From Rhexocercosporidium sp. MPI-PUGE-AT-0058 (lineage: Eukaryota; Ascomycota; Leotiomycetes; Helotiales): a stretch of 64,000 nt of DNA. Both the position numbers and the translations under genes were made by a program. The DNA is taken from assembly GCA_020746875.1 (NCBI GenBank), contig JAGTJL010000012.1, positions 2,170,001 to 2,234,000 on the forward strand, in the 5' to 3' direction. The notes beneath the pieces were generated by a model. That model was not told the DNA's origin and ran no database searches. It worked only from the letters and a program-made list of their open reading frames with translations. Below, piece after piece: positions 1 to 12,640 of this stretch. Within the stretch, counting starts at the first letter, position 1, and each line of letters starts with the position of its first letter.

Positions 1-72
1 CTGGAGCGAGCAAAGGATGCAGCGGATAATGACAAGGGACTGCAAGCACTGTCCAGACGTCTTAGCACGTGA
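1..72 (+). CDS. 3' end of an upstream gene (partial)
   Basis: Frame 1 is open from the window edge and reads a hydrophilic, probably helical tail (LERAKDAADNDKGLQALSRR, then LST) to a TGA at 70-72. The stop overlaps a consensus splice donor (GTGAGT), so this could instead be an internal exon whose coding continues. No domain can be recognised in 23 residues. The gene lies mostly outside the window. Confidence 0.35.
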   Translation: MERAKDAADNDKGLQALSRRLST

Positions 73-3000
73 GTGACTCTGTCCCCTTTGAACGATCAAA
101 CTGACCCAAACAGTGACCGAAAACGATCGTCCTGAGAGCTGGAGGGTAGCTTGAGTGCTGTCGGGTATAAGGAATGGTGATAGATATTGATGATTGCGAC
201 GGAAAATGATTGGTAACAGATAGGTTCAAGCGCCGATTCCAATGAAATTTGGCTGCTTAATGATTGAGATCCCTGCCAATCGAACATTGACGGTTTGTTC
301 GTTTCATTTATTCTGCTGTCTTGGAACCCAGCTACCCTTCTTCTGTTGGGACATGCGACAGGCAGACAAAGTAGCGGAAGGAAACCTTACGCAAACCGCC
401 AAAATCCAACGTAGAGGCAAGTGTCTACGTAGTCCACCCTACTCTATTCTATTTGTCTCACACCACATCATCGCCGTCTCTTTTGTCACCACGTTCGCAG
501 GACCCATTCCTCCGCCCAATCCATCCACCTCTTCTTCAGTGGTACTAGTATTCCACTTCATCTCAGCAACATTACGCAGGTCAAACAACAATCTAGGACT
601 ACAAAAATGGCACTTCGCCTCTCGTTGAAACTCAGCTAGGTCTCATCTCTCATATAGAGAAGAAATCAACTTCCCGTCTTTGGGCAGGAGAAATGGTGTT
701 ACGATGCGGACACCGGGTCACGCGAGCATAATTCTTTTTAGCAAGGGCGATAAATTAGTCGCGCCGGTACGCTTCGACGGCCGAGATGAGGCTGTACTTC
801 AGCCGTAGTGTGCGGAGGGAGTCTCAAGGACAGTTGGGAAGATGCTTGATGGGTTCTTGGGGCTTAGGGATAGTCAGCAAAGGATCCCGAAGACAAAAAA
901 GAGCATGAAGTGCCTTATCACGGATATACGATAGATCTCTACCTGAATAAATGGAGCCTGGAAATTCCAAGGAAGTAAATTTTCCAAGGACATCTCCTTG
1001 CTGGATAAATTCCAAGCCAAAGACGGTGAGAAATAGGAAAACAGTTATCGCAGCGTTAAATCTGGCTTGGAAACCTTGACAGGGGCTAGCCATGCCGAGC
1101 GAGAGAGTATACGATCTGGATCACACCTGACGAACTCAACGCAAGATCATTCCCTTCATCCATATCCTAGAGGAGGCATATAGCTGGTTATGGGGCTGGA
1201 TCCGAGCTGGGCTGCTGTCAAAGGTTCAACTGGTTGGTCTTCAGAAATTCATAGTTGTGGCGAGGAGGTGGATGAAAGAATTGAGCTCTGCTTTTTGCGG
1301 AAGTCGGCGGTCAATACCTACGATCTATTGGGACTTCCTTGACATAAGATTAATTGATTAGGGCGATGTTCTATCAAGTCTGGATAGTATAGCCTGGTTA
1401 CTTCCGAACTGCTATCGCGAGGTTTCGGACTTCATCCCGGCTCAGAACTTGGGACATCCGTAGCAAGATCCTAATCATAGATTACGCAACTGCATACTCT
1501 GTATAAATCCTATATTTCACTTGAAATTGAAGTTTACCAAGTCACCATACACACCTGGGAAATGACTTCGAAGCGTGCTTACAAGCGCCCCTCCATAATG
1601 TTCATGCGCATCCCCTCTCGTAGATTTCTCGACCTGCACAGGTACCAAAACCGACTTATACCGCGATGCGATCTCGAGCATGAAAGAAGCATTTCATTCG
1701 AATGAGAAATGCTATACTGAAAATGCCATCTCGGTCGCAGAACCTTCCTCCTCCCCATATTTTTAGCTCAGACTTCGCTTCTGCCATTTCTCGCTAAATG
1801 GCGTGCTGAGACGAACAGTGGCAAATCTGGAAATTTTGCGAATGCGGCGCATGCTTTGGTGTGACCTTGGTTTGGGGATTTGAAAACGCAGTAGAATTTC
1901 TTTCATCATTGTTCTGTTGGTTTTGAGACCACGCTACTCTTTGGAATTGACGTCGTGGATTCCATTATCGCTTGCGATTTCGCCGATTTGTTTACTTGAG
2001 ATTGAGTGAGCTGGCCTTACTTGACTGCGACTACCTAAGCACGCAACTTCACATTATTATCCACAAGGTTCAGTGACCAGTTCATGTCGGTGACATTAAC
2101 TGAGCTTCTGCCGAGAAGAAATCTCCTCTCACTTGTTTTTCGTCCCTTTTACTAGCTGCACTAAACTATTTTGTTTGGGGAAATTCGGCCTTCATTCTCG
2201 GATCAATGACTGAGGCAACGGTAATGAGCACCGAAGCTAGGGGGACAGTGCCTGAGTGGTCTGAAATAGCGGTATCGTTCGGTCAAGATATCGAAGACAA
2301 CATCCAGGCTTTCCCGGATATCAGAACGCTCAGATGCTCCTCACCAACGTGTGGTCGAGAGTTCCCAGAGCCATTTGACACCCCCAGACTCGGCGCCTGA
2401 AACCATCCAATGTCCGACAGGAGAGAGCGGTTTGTCCGCATGTTTCTCGGGATATCTATCCTGGCCACGCTACTGTCGCGACCGCGGATCCAGATGCAAG
2501 GCCTTCTCCAGCTTACAGCGCCACTTCAGCAGCACTCCAGCACCATCCCATTCCAGACAGCAGACCCCCATATCAAGCAAGCCACCTTGTCCTTGATCTC
2601 TAAGGTCCGCTGGGTCGCATTCTACATAGAGAGTCAAAAAGTGCCTCCCCTGCCTATTTCTGACGGGCCGTCCCCGTTCTTCTTCGATGGTTCGGTGAGA
2701 ATGTGAGAGCCTAGAAGTGTGAGAGAATCCCCAAAAACAACTTGGATCCCGTTCTTGGGCGTTGGTCTGCATTCACTTAGCCGGTGCTCCAGGATGACCT
2801 ACCTAACAAGCTTGCTGACTCTTGGTTAACAAATTTGTTGACTTTCGGCGGTGCTCCAAGTCCTTCAACTTAATATGCGTAGAATGAGCTCAGAACGAAG
2901 AAACCCACCCCAGCGTGACTTGCCCGACTGTCTGTCTCGGCCAGAGTGACCGTGGAGGAGCAGACTGGGAGAGACAAAGGGGGTAGTCACACGCCACCCC

Positions 3001-3711
3001 CAGCACTTCTTCATGCAGGTTGAGAGAATGGACCGAGTTGAAAATGTGGGGGGACGCTTTCATCGAGTAAGTGTTTGGTCATCATATTAGAGAGTGTGGG
3101 ATTCGTGCAGCGCTTGTGGAGCGTGGAGGAATGGGGGTTAATGAGACAAGTTAAGGAGGTTCCATCATGACAAAGGCATACACCAAGGGATTGAATCTGG
3201 GATAATTGGATGAGGTGATTTGTCGTCTGCTCGGTCTTAACTACTGTAGGCAGACTAGTAATTTCTGAGGAACAGTCAACCGAGGTTGTACTCTGTCTCG
3301 AGGGTAGGACTTGTAACTTCCTTTCTGTGATGAGACGAAGCTTGGAGGAAACCTCTATCGAGAAGCGGCGAGGGCATCAAGCAGGGTAAATATGCGTGAA
3401 TGCTCAGATACTGTACTACCCACCTAGACCCCTTCTGTAGCTGCAGTGCACTGCAGTTGTGTAGAAAATTCTCTGCCCGCTTATACCACCCCCGCTTGCA
3501 CATCTAGAACCCATACGCTCTTCATAAACACTCAGCCGCGTCAGTCTTAGTTTGGCGATCGAGTAGTTTCTTTTTCTCCCATGAGACACTGCCACTTCAT
3601 GGTCTAGAGCATTCGAGATGTATAATTGAGAAAATAGGTTGAGATGAGTAGCGTATCTTTGGTTTTCTCGAATCGAAAGCCCTGAGGACTAGTGGAAGGG
3701 GTGAAGTTACA

Positions 3712-3719
3712 TATATAAA
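3712..3719 (+). promoter_or_regulatory. Candidate TATA box
   Basis: A perfect TATATAAA lies about 470 bp before the small open frame at 4192. CT- and CA-rich sequence with several splice-like sites follows, as in a spliced 5' leader. The link to a real transcript is an inference. Confidence 0.3.
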
Positions 3720-4191
3720 TGAGATTTACCTCGCTGTCCTTCTTTCTCGAAACTACTCTCAAGGTCGAGATTTCAAGATCACTACTTCACTTGCATATTC
3801 TCACACGACTAATAGCACCCCACTGTGGCACCAAATCGGGCGGCTCGCTCGCCAACCACCCTTCACGTATGTACCAATCTAGTCCACATCGTTCCACCAC
3901 AAAACAGGCCCCGTAATACAGCAAGCACGCAAGTAAGCAATCAGTCAAGCGAAAGAGCGAGAGAGAGACGGAAAGGAGCCTTCGCAAACCTGCAAGCACA
4001 CCATACTAAAAGGTCCACAACGGCTAGGGATATCAAAAAGGGCTACTCAACGACCTTTCAATCTCTTGATTTTCATACTCTGGAATGTCGACTTTCTTAC
4101 ACTACCAGCTCTAACACGGAATTTTATCCCCTTGATACCACCTCCAAGCACCGACCAGATAGATTTAGAAGGGTGCGATTTTGAACGCATC

Positions 4192-4417
4192 ATGCAGCAA
4201 TACACTTCTCCAGAACCTGAGCCGGATTTCAGTCATTTACCTGAGGAGACCGAGATTGTGAGGTTTGGGAAGCAGGTGGAGACGGAGGTTGAAAGTCCCT
4301 TTTTCGTGGTGGATGATGGGGCGGGGCCCCAGGAGAGTGAGTTGGACTTTTGGGGAGGAGCAGTAAGAGGTGCAACTGGACCTTCGATTGAGAATGGGTC
4401 GGATTTTATAAACCAAG
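4192..4417 (+). CDS. Possible first exon of a small acidic hypothetical protein
   Basis: An ATG at 4192 opens 75 codons of strongly acidic, low-complexity protein rich in Glu, Asp and Pro, ending exactly at a consensus donor (G|GTACGT at 4418). Candidate acceptors follow at about 4520 (CTCAG) and 4557 (TTGCAG), but no convincing second exon was found. I do not recognise a family. A TATA box about 470 bp upstream and acceptable codon use support it weakly; it may be chance. Confidence 0.22.
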
Positions 4418-5714
4418 GTACGTGTGTCTTTTCTTCTTGTATGAGCTTGTGTGCGGGGAATTGCAAGATTCGATTTCGTTCGGTTAAGGAAGGGAGACGT
4501 TTGTTTCTCTTGAGCCTCAGGAATGCTCTTGAGGTCCAAGGTTGTTTTGTTTTGCAGTACCCACTTGCTTTTTTTTTTTTTTTTTTGCAAATTGAATTGT
4601 TGGTTGGTTGTCTTATATGCTTCTATTTCTGAATTTGGCAACCCCGTACATCCTGGCTTATAGGTGGTCCTATTTCACGGTACACATAAACCACATTGCA
4701 ACCACAGCAGCTTCCTGTCTTGTACTGTACAGCAAAGTGGAAGTCCACGAAGCATACAAGACAGTGTGCATGCATGTCATGTCATGCAATGGTCGGGATC
4801 AAAGTCACCTGCAACGGCAGTACTGTCCTTCCGAGTGGATAGACCGGGGAGCGTAGGACATGGGTTCGAGCATCAGTCGGCAAGTGAAGGCTCCTTTATA
4901 TATCGGCGTTGTTTACATGTGGCCAAAGTTGATGGCTAAATCAAGTCAAGTCGTGTATGTTCCTTCCTATGCCATGCCATACCATACCATATTATACCAG
5001 GCTCCTACTTGGATGTGTTACATGAGTAAGTCCTCGGACGAGCCAGGAAGGAACCTTGTCCCAGCCCCAGCCAGCCAGCCAACAATTCCCACATACATCC
5101 TTCCATTCCCAGTGCGTCCAGCCTCTTACCTCACAAAGCTGCATCCCCTCTGGTCGCAGGCTGTCCCGGCCAACCATCGAAATACGCCGCGGTGATTGGC
5201 CGACATCAGCTGCTATCAATTGCGAATATACGCATGGGATCACGAAATTGCACGTGACGAGGCGTTGGCAATGCAGCGGTGCGCTTGACCTGACTGAGCT
5301 GCGTTGTGTTGCATATCGCGATTTGCACCCTGGGCGGGAAAGAGAGATAAGTAACGAGGGGTTCGCTGGTCTGAGCTGAAGAACAGAGCTGATGGTGTCT
5401 GATTCGAAGGTGGCTTGCTGGCTGGTTGGTGTTTTTGGTTCCAAGAGAGCCGCATTTCTTGACTTTGTTTACTATCATTCTTGATCTGCACTTGCTTTCA
5501 CACACCCGCGTTCATCAAGATACTCAACGGTTTGCACCGTAATACACCGGATTTCTTGGATTCGGACTGACATACTATACCCTCAGCTTTACGAGAAGCA
5601 GCTCTTTCACTACTCGCTTCTCCGATATATCCCTGGGAGACCGAGAACCCGAATCACAATCAGGTTGTACACTATCCTCAAACCCATCCACATACCCCTC
5701 TCCAATTCGTAGCC

Positions 5715-6343
5715 ATGGACGGTCAAGACCAACACCCAGACTATTACCAGCAACAGCCACAACATCCAGCTACCAACCAACCCAACCAACCCTACTACGC
5801 CTCTTCCTCCTCATCCACGCAACAGCATCCCGGCTTTGTGCCGATCTTCACACAACACCACACCCAGCCAGCTTATACAGCATACCCAGTATCGGGCTCT
5901 GCATCTCCGCAAAATCCATATGCTACCTCTGAAGGCGACCCGGAGGCCGACTTGAAGAGGCTGCGGAATACAGCTGCTAGTGCTAGGTTCCGCGCGAAGA
6001 AGAAGCAGAGGGAGCAGACGCTGGAACAGCAGGCGAGGGAGAAGAAACAGGCGCTTGAGAAGTTGGAGAGTCGGATCAGGGAGTTGGAGCAGGAGAATCG
6101 GTTTCTGAAGGGCTTGATTATGGGCCCGAAGGACGAGGAGTTGAAAGTGAGTCTCGGTCTTGTCTTGAACTGAACTTGCAAATGCAACTGCGGAGCTTGA
6201 GGGTGTTGCACTGCAGTACAATGGAAAGGGAGGGATAACGCTGACCGATTGACTTTGAACAGGCATTGAAGAAACAAAGAGACGAAGTCATCGAAGCAGA
6301 TAGGAAAGGAATTGAACACAAGGATGGAGTTGGAACAGACTGA
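5715..6343 (+). CDS. bZIP transcription factor, Cys-3/MetR-like
   Basis: Exons 5715-6146 and 6263-6343 encode 170 aa. The intron is GTGAGT...ACAG with phase 0 junctions. Residues 1-75 are Gln/Pro/Ser-rich and look disordered. The basic region at 81-100 contains the NTAASARFR signature of the sulfur/amino-acid-regulator type bZIPs. A leucine zipper with heptad hydrophobics follows at about 103-134 (KLESRIRELEQENRFLKGLI). Such proteins bind DNA as dimers in the nucleus; members control sulfur and nitrogen metabolism and stress responses, but the target genes cannot be read here. The start is the first ATG, in good context (gccATGG). It is shorter than typical Cys-3/MetR proteins (about 240-300 aa), so orthology is not claimed. 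It converges on the C2H2 regulator downstream. Confidence 0.85.
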
Positions 6344-6798
6344 AGGAGAGATCTTGCACTTGCTGGCGTTTGGGTCTGCCTTTGGGAGTGCATTTGGATG
6401 GGAGGGGGTTCATGACTTGATGGATGATCTGAGCAAACCAAAGGACAACCGGACTGATAGACAAGTTACATAGGGAGCGAGATACGTCATATTTTTGTAA
6501 ACTGGTGAAAACTTAAAATACGTACTTTAGGGTATACCTTCCACGCCGTTTGATCCCATCCCCTCTCGCAACCATGCACATTCCAATTGACTCCTGCCTG
6601 TTCCTAGGCAAGAAACCCCTACAAAAACTCCCAGAACCCCAAATCGTCAAGCGAATGTCCCATCTTGGGAAAGTGTAGCCCTGTGCGCTATCAAGTAACC
6701 TCACCAGTGTGTCCCAATCACGACCGAAGGAAATATCCCATCCCATCCCGATATTCAGACCTCTAGCCCTTCCTTTGATTGCAAAACAAGTCGTCCCT
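6344..6798. other. Convergent intergenic region
   Basis: This is 3' flank shared by the converging bZIP gene (+) and C2H2 regulator (-). A minus frame at 6513-6821 is open but resembles nothing known and overlaps the regulator's stop. No other feature was seen. Confidence 0.5.
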
Positions 6799-9553
6799 TT
6801 AAGGCCCATTCGGCGCTTCAAAGCTTTGCAGAATCTTTCCGAACATCGAACACATCCTCCAGCAACCCATCTGCCTCAATGCCAGACTAGCTTTCCTCAC
6901 TTGATCAACGTATTGCTCAGTCAAAGCGTTTCCCCTCAACTTGGCAAACGCCCAACACACCATGCCACCAGTAAACAGACAGACTGCAATTTCGTACGAA
7001 CTGTCCGCAGCAACACCACTATTAACGCAATGATGGCACAACGCGAGCATGCTGTACACATGCCCCATAGTCTTGTCCGAGATCTCACTGTTAGCCCAAT
7101 ACTTCAAGTTCTCCTCTGCAAATTTCCCGTCGTTTTTGTTAACCGACCGACCAGCAACGAGATGCATATCTGAAAGGCTGACATCCAGGGATACATAGCC
7201 GAGATAATGGAGTAGTTGAGCAGCGATGCTTGTCGTGGGTGTTTTGTAACATTCAGCGAAACTGTCTAGGCCGTCGACGAGCCACTTTCGGCGTTCGCGG
7301 AGACCTTGCCCCATGTCGTGGGCAGAATTACCGAATGTGCCCATGAGACCGGTTGGGTTGAGCATTGAAGTCGATTGGCGCCATTCGAAGATGTGGGTGT
7401 GGAGGGCGTACATAAGGACGATTTTGCCAAATTCGCCGGCTTTGACGATAGGTGGGGAGGGTTTGATCCATTTTCGAAGCAGGCAGCAATTGAGTGCGTG
7501 TAGGTAGTATCTAGATGTGTCAGTGGTGAACGGGAATGCGCGGAAGGAAGACTTACGTTGGAGGAGGCATGTCCGGAGGACCGACGAGCATCTTCCAGGT
7601 CTCTGGGCTGTGAGCTTCCCAAAGATCTTCTGAACATGGGAAAACGCAATTCGTGGTTTCTGCTTTGCTGACGTATGGCTGGTTGTTGAACAATGCTGGG
7701 TATTGGCAATCGAATATCTACCACGTCAGCTAGGTACTTGAGAACAGCTTGGAACTTACGTAGATGGACAGTCCAAGACGCTTCCTTCTCTCGGTCTCGA
7801 TCCATGAGAGCCAGACGGCTTCTATGTGGCTTCTTCCCGGCAGTTGATATGTGTCAATCTCGACTCTAGAGACAGGTCGGCAGTCTAGAAGGCGAGCTCT
7901 TCTGCATGCCGTGACAAGAATTCCACGTCCACCTTCAGCGAACTCGTAGGAATGTTTACTTCCACTCCAGGTACCTGATAAGCAGAGGAGGAAGTAGGTG
8001 AGAATGTTGTCGATACTCCGTAACTATAGAGATTAGTGTGGATACCGACAAAGGAGAGCCACTCACCCATTTCTTCTCCAGCTCTTGCTTCCGCATACAT
8101 GCTATTCGAAGATGCTCGTGGAAGTTCCGTGAAAAGCTTCCACGATCTACACGCGAATGACTGGACCCGAGAAACATCATAGCGATCAGCATGAGAGGAG
8201 GCGAGCTGTATATGTCGAAAGTTGGGAGATGAAGAACCGGGTATCTGGATTGTATGTGACGAATATACAAGCGAAGGAAGTAGTCGAGGGCTTCTGCCGG
8301 TGGAAAAGAAGCATCGCTGATCTCACTCCGTGAGAATTCGGTTCTGATGTTATGTCCATTCAAGGTGTTGAGTAGAAGATCTCGTAGTTCATTGCTGATA
8401 CTGTGCATGGGTTGAATTGTGTCTGCGGACAGCCCACTTCCTCTCGCCTCATCAATTACCGAGTGCCACGAGATTGGTGGGTTGGGACGTCGAGGATGAA
8501 TTGGCATGACCCGTGGAGCGTATCTCGCCGGAGCTACAGGTTTGTCAATTTTGTCCGGCCAGTCTGTTGTATCTTCGTCTTCTCCCTCTGCATCTTCGGT
8601 GTCAGTAACTGGTGGTGGCTGGTCGTACTGAATTGACTGGTGTTGGTACGGATTATCGCCGTAATCATCAAAACCATTGTACATGTCCTGGTCCAGAAAG
8701 CTATTTGGGGAATGTTCGGTGGAAGGTAGATAGTCAAGTGTCCATGACATATCTGCATCGTATGAGCCCATGTACATGTTCGTGTCCTCCCCAAATCGCA
8801 TGAACCCATCCCACAATGAAGGGTTGATATTCTCAATCGGCGTAAAAGCAAAGTTGTCCTGTGGAGCTAGAGCAGCCTCCATCAAGCTCGTCAGACCCTG
8901 ACTTGGCGCTTGATGGGGCAGGAGGTTTGAGTCCAGACCTGACTGTAGGGGAAGTTGCTGATATACGGGCTGAATAGGTTGCTGATTTTGATATGCGTGG
9001 GGCATGGGTTGATATCCTGCAGCTGGAGAGGAGTTTGCCAACGAGGTGGACCCATCTCTAGAAGCTGAGCTACGATCATCTTGATGGATTTGATCACCAA
9101 AGGCTCTCTGATCTGGTGAGGAAGAAGAGTATTCGTTCTTCACACTGGATTTAGAATCTGGCTGTGGTCCATGAATGCGACGATGGCGGTTGAGGAGATC
9201 ACTTCGGGTGAAACGTTTCTTGCAAACCACACAGGCGAATTTGCCCACATCTTCATCTGGAATTGACACCATCAGCTTGGCTCGTATATACCACAGATAC
9301 CGTGCCACATTTATACATAGCCTGACGGAACAGACTTACGGTTTGCCTGATGGCGGGTTAGGTTCTCGATGCGACTGAAGGTTTTAGGACACTTAGGACA
9401 CTGGAAGCGCGAGCCTGTAAGGTTTGGGAGAGGTTTAGGCTTCGCTGCATCGCCTTTGGATAGACGTTTGCTGGTGCTGCTGTTGCCCTTGGTGGTAGCA
9501 GGGGGCCTTGCAGGCTCTTCTTGGATGCTTCTCCCACTCCCAGCGACGTTCAT
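6799..9553 (-). CDS. C2H2 zinc-finger transcription factor with fungal_trans domain
   Basis: Five exons (9553-9340, 9256-8067, 8023-7760, 7717-7557, 7510-6799) join in frame to 846 aa; the introns are 42-83 bp with GT-AG ends. Two tandem C2H2 fingers lie at about 50-72 (CPKC...HQANH) and 78-100 (CVVC...HRRIH); the first intron splits the last His codon of finger 1, which confirms the join. A Gln/Ser/Asp-rich linker follows, then from about residue 330 the fungal-specific regulatory domain (fungal_trans/MHR), with the typical YPVLHLPTF stretch and later ETERRKRLGLSIYIFD. This architecture is a nuclear DNA-binding regulator; its target is unknown. The start is the ATG nearest the fingers; an in-frame upstream ORF to 9856 is taken as leader. 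It is the second regulator in a row after the bZIP. Confidence 0.88.
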
Positions 9554-10447
9554 CTTGATTGATCTGACTTGGGTGCAGCTGCTTCCCCCTGGATGGAAGA
9601 GGTGGACGTGTCCGCTGGGTTGGTCGTCGATCGAATAAGCTGTGGTGTTGTGACACGACGAGGTGGACGTTGAGAGGGATTCTGACTCGTGATGAGGTGG
9701 TTGATGTGGAGTTGCGGTGGTGATGTTCGGATGCAGTCTGAGTTGGATACGCACACACCACGGGCGGCTAGGGTTTTGATATATAGCACGTGACTGGACA
9801 GATCCACCTTCTGCAGCATCCTCTTCTTGGAGGTCGCTCGAATAATGCAATAACAATCAATACCTGCCATGCAATCAAAGATGGTGCATCATCTCACTAT
9901 GCACGAAGTTAAATATTAGGCATTAGAATTATTGGCGGGCGGTCGACCTCTATCTACCTGAGGGTGCTAAGCGGAATTTATATCGTGTCCGTATCACCAT
10001 TGCATCCACGCTAAAAGTCGGGGTTTGAGGTGGACGGTCACCCCATTTGACATCAGCCCCGGAGGGAAATCTAAAATAACTTTCAGCTGAAGGTGTGGGC
10101 TGCTAGGGGATGAACAGCCACACGATGGTTCTAGAACAAATGGAAGGTGCCAAGTCAATATAAGTAGTCGACCACGAGTACAACGCGAGGCAGGACTTAC
10201 CAGCAGAAGGTTCGGGCATATGATATGCCATGTGGTATAAATACCATCCTGTCGTATGATTCTAAACAGGGCTGAGATGGTGCAAGGATACCACCCATCG
10301 TATAATTCACTTCACAGCTTGGTTCGAGAGATATGTGGTTCTATTTGCTTCAATTACATACGCTTCTAGAGGAATTCTATACATCGAGAACCATCTACCT
10401 TTAGTGTACAAACATCATCATCTTCGCCAAAACCCCCGTGCAGCAAT
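9554..10447. other. Upstream region of the C2H2 regulator
   Basis: About 0.9 kb separates the regulator's start from the stop of the aminopeptidase gene; both genes are on the minus strand. The regulator's long 5' leader probably lies in 9554-9860. No other gene or repeat was seen. Confidence 0.5.
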
Positions 10448-12640
10448 CTACTCAAACTCTGCGTCAACGCTCTCAAAGTGATCAAAATAGCCCTTGAAGA
10501 GCTTGACTCCCAGACCTGGGTCCAAGGATCCAACCGTGGCACGAATACTGTGCATGCTCAACTGCGCAATACCAGCATCGATAGCCCTGACACCCATCGC
10601 AGAACTGAGCATCGGTCCAACCGTTCCACCACTTCTAGAGTCGTTACGGATCTGGAACATTTGGAGCTTGCTACCACTCTTCTCAGCTACACGAGTAAGG
10701 AGAGCAGTTGAGACAGAGTCGGTGGTCATGTGTCCATTAGAGTCTGAGGCAATGGCCATGCCGATGTTCAACCTTGGTGCGTGATTCTCGAGGTAACGGC
10801 CAAGGAAGTTGGGGTTGACAGCATGAGTAACGTCTGCTGAGATGAGGAAGGAGTTTGCGTAGGTCTGGGAAAGGATGTTGGCGCTAGATCCGGATTTGGA
10901 GAATGCTTCGGCGATACGTTCAACGACACTGGGCAGGAAATTACTCTTGGCACCTTGACGGAGCTGAGATCCGATCTCTTCGTCGTCAAACACCCCGACC
11001 AACTTGATCAAGCTATCACTGTCGGAGGTTGGTGCTGCTGCAAGAAGACCCTCGATGGCAGCCCAAGAGCAGATCTTGTCGTCAATGCGGCCACCAAAGA
11101 TAAATTCTTTCTCTAATCCGCCACATTGGGCAGGCTGAATATCATAAAGTTCAAGTTCCCAGTTGACGATGGACGAGTAATCTTGGATGCTGAGTTCTCC
11201 CGCAATTGCTCTGACAAGCTTTGGTGGCTGAGTCGCTGTGAAGCTACCAACTCCACCAAGGGTCTGGGTTCGAAACTCCTCAGCGGAAGAGCTATTGGAA
11301 TCATCAAGACCAATTATCGGGACGGCTTCAGTCTCGGCATTGTTTGTTCCTAGCATGCCAACGCCAAAGTGGGGTGCAAGGGTGGGAATTTTGGCAACTA
11401 GAAAGTCAGTACTGATGCAAATGCTATAGCGTGGACTTACTCGGCCAGCCCAACTTCACGAGCTTCGTGGTAATCTTTCCTGTGTCTGGATCCTTGACAA
11501 GGACTCTTCCGGCAATACCAAGATCACGATCCCACCAGGTTGTGTTTAGAGCTCCAGCGTATGGTGCAACGCCAAGCTGAATATAACCAGCCGTTGTCTT
11601 CTTATTGCTTACTGGTTTTAGCCTGGTAGTCAGTGCATCGACATGACCCGCAACCATGGCAACACCATCCCCGCTGCTGTATCCGGCCCCGACCGTGAAC
11701 GCGATAAGAGAGCTTCCGTTTCTCGTGACAAAGTACTTTCCTCCAAGCTTCAAGTCGTCGGTCCAAGCTTTGCGTTCGGAGAGCTTGTACATGTTAGCAG
11801 AGCCAGGTATGCGACATGGATTCATACCTTCTTGAATCCAGCTTTCTCTAACTTTGTTCCAAAATAGTCTACGGCATGGAAGACCGTTGGGTTCTCCGTC
11901 AAGAAGTCGCAGAAAGGTTGGCAATATGCCTCTGGACTCTTGAGTGTGCTTCCCTCTAGCTTCAGTCTATTGGATATGAGACTCTTCCTTGCGTTTTGTC
12001 TGCTCTCATTGAACTTTTCGAACAGACTCTTGAATTCTGGGTCCTTCTGGAATGTATCTTCTAGTGTGATTCGACCACTGGATGCTTGACGGAGGCGTTC
12101 TAACTTCTCCTCTGCTGACCGCTGGCATCGCAGCACAGCTGCCTCCATTGTTTCTCCGCGGGCTGGCGGATCTCTTGGAGGGTGCTGAAGTCCATGTTGG
12201 GACTTCTTTGTAGCGGAGTCTTCATTGTGTATTGATGGATATGCCCCGGTACCCATATTCTTTGGCTGGAAAGTGGTCGGAATGACAGATTGCTCCGAGC
12301 TTATGAGTTCCGGGCATCCTGCGTTTGGGGAAGAGCGTAAATATCGAATCGCCGGTCTGCCATCGGCCATTTTGTACTCTAACCCTGTTCCTGTCTCATG
12401 TTCCTTTGCACCACGTTGGATTCCAAAGCTCAAGTGATCAACAGCATTGTATGTTGCGGTCCGCGGTTGTGATTCTAAAGCTTTCTTATTTGCAGCGAGC
12501 TGTTCTTCTGCAGCTGCCAGTTGTGATTCGAGCTCTGCGATGCGTTCACGGGTCGCTCGTTCGTGATCGTCTTCGACTCTCGTTCGGAGGGATAGAGTAG
12601 ATACGCTTCCTCGGAGGGAATTGGGGCCGTTGCGGACCAT
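10448..12640 (-). CDS. M18 aspartyl aminopeptidase with coiled-coil N-terminal extension
   Basis: Three exons (12640-11828, 11783-11441, 11397-10448) give 701 aa. The first intron has a perfect TGCTAAC branch point. The peptidase part (about 225-701) shows M18 metal and catalytic elements: GHVD (H318, D320), the DDK segment (about 491-493), DDEEIG (523-528), DVTHAVNP (D574, H577) and SGGTVGP near the end. M18 enzymes form large tetrahedral complexes and release N-terminal Asp/Glu; fungal relatives are vacuolar or cytosolic. The first about 190 residues are not part of the fold: residues 15-60 are a Glu/Ala/Gln heptad-like coiled coil, followed by a disordered Pro/Ser stretch. Typical M18 enzymes are about 450-515 aa, so the extension is unusual. 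Whether it works like the yeast Ape1 propeptide (autophagic delivery) is an inference. Confidence 0.9.

Larger units (their letters stand above)
73..5714. other. Long gene-poor region
   Basis: I see no convincing conserved gene here. Short open frames are present. One at 2206-2400 (+) ends in a Cys-x4-Cys stretch that could be half of a degenerate C2H2 finger, but no complete finger follows. A consensus TATA box (3712-3719) and a small acidic open frame from 4192 are listed separately. A poly-T run lies at 4569-4586 and a CCATA/CCATG-type microsatellite near 4971-4999. Composition is ordinary, without the extreme AT bias of the transposon blocks. Confidence 0.5.

Noticed and set aside
2206..2706. 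Overlapping plus-strand frames suggesting a zinc-finger gene
   Set aside because: Only a Cys-x4-Cys stretch is visible, with no matching His pair and no intron giving one; kept as part of the gene-poor region.
9577..9856. N-terminal extension of the C2H2 regulator to the furthest in-frame start
   Set aside because: The extra residues are His/Thr/Ser-rich without conservation signals, and the ATG at 9551-9553 lies at a usual distance from the fingers.
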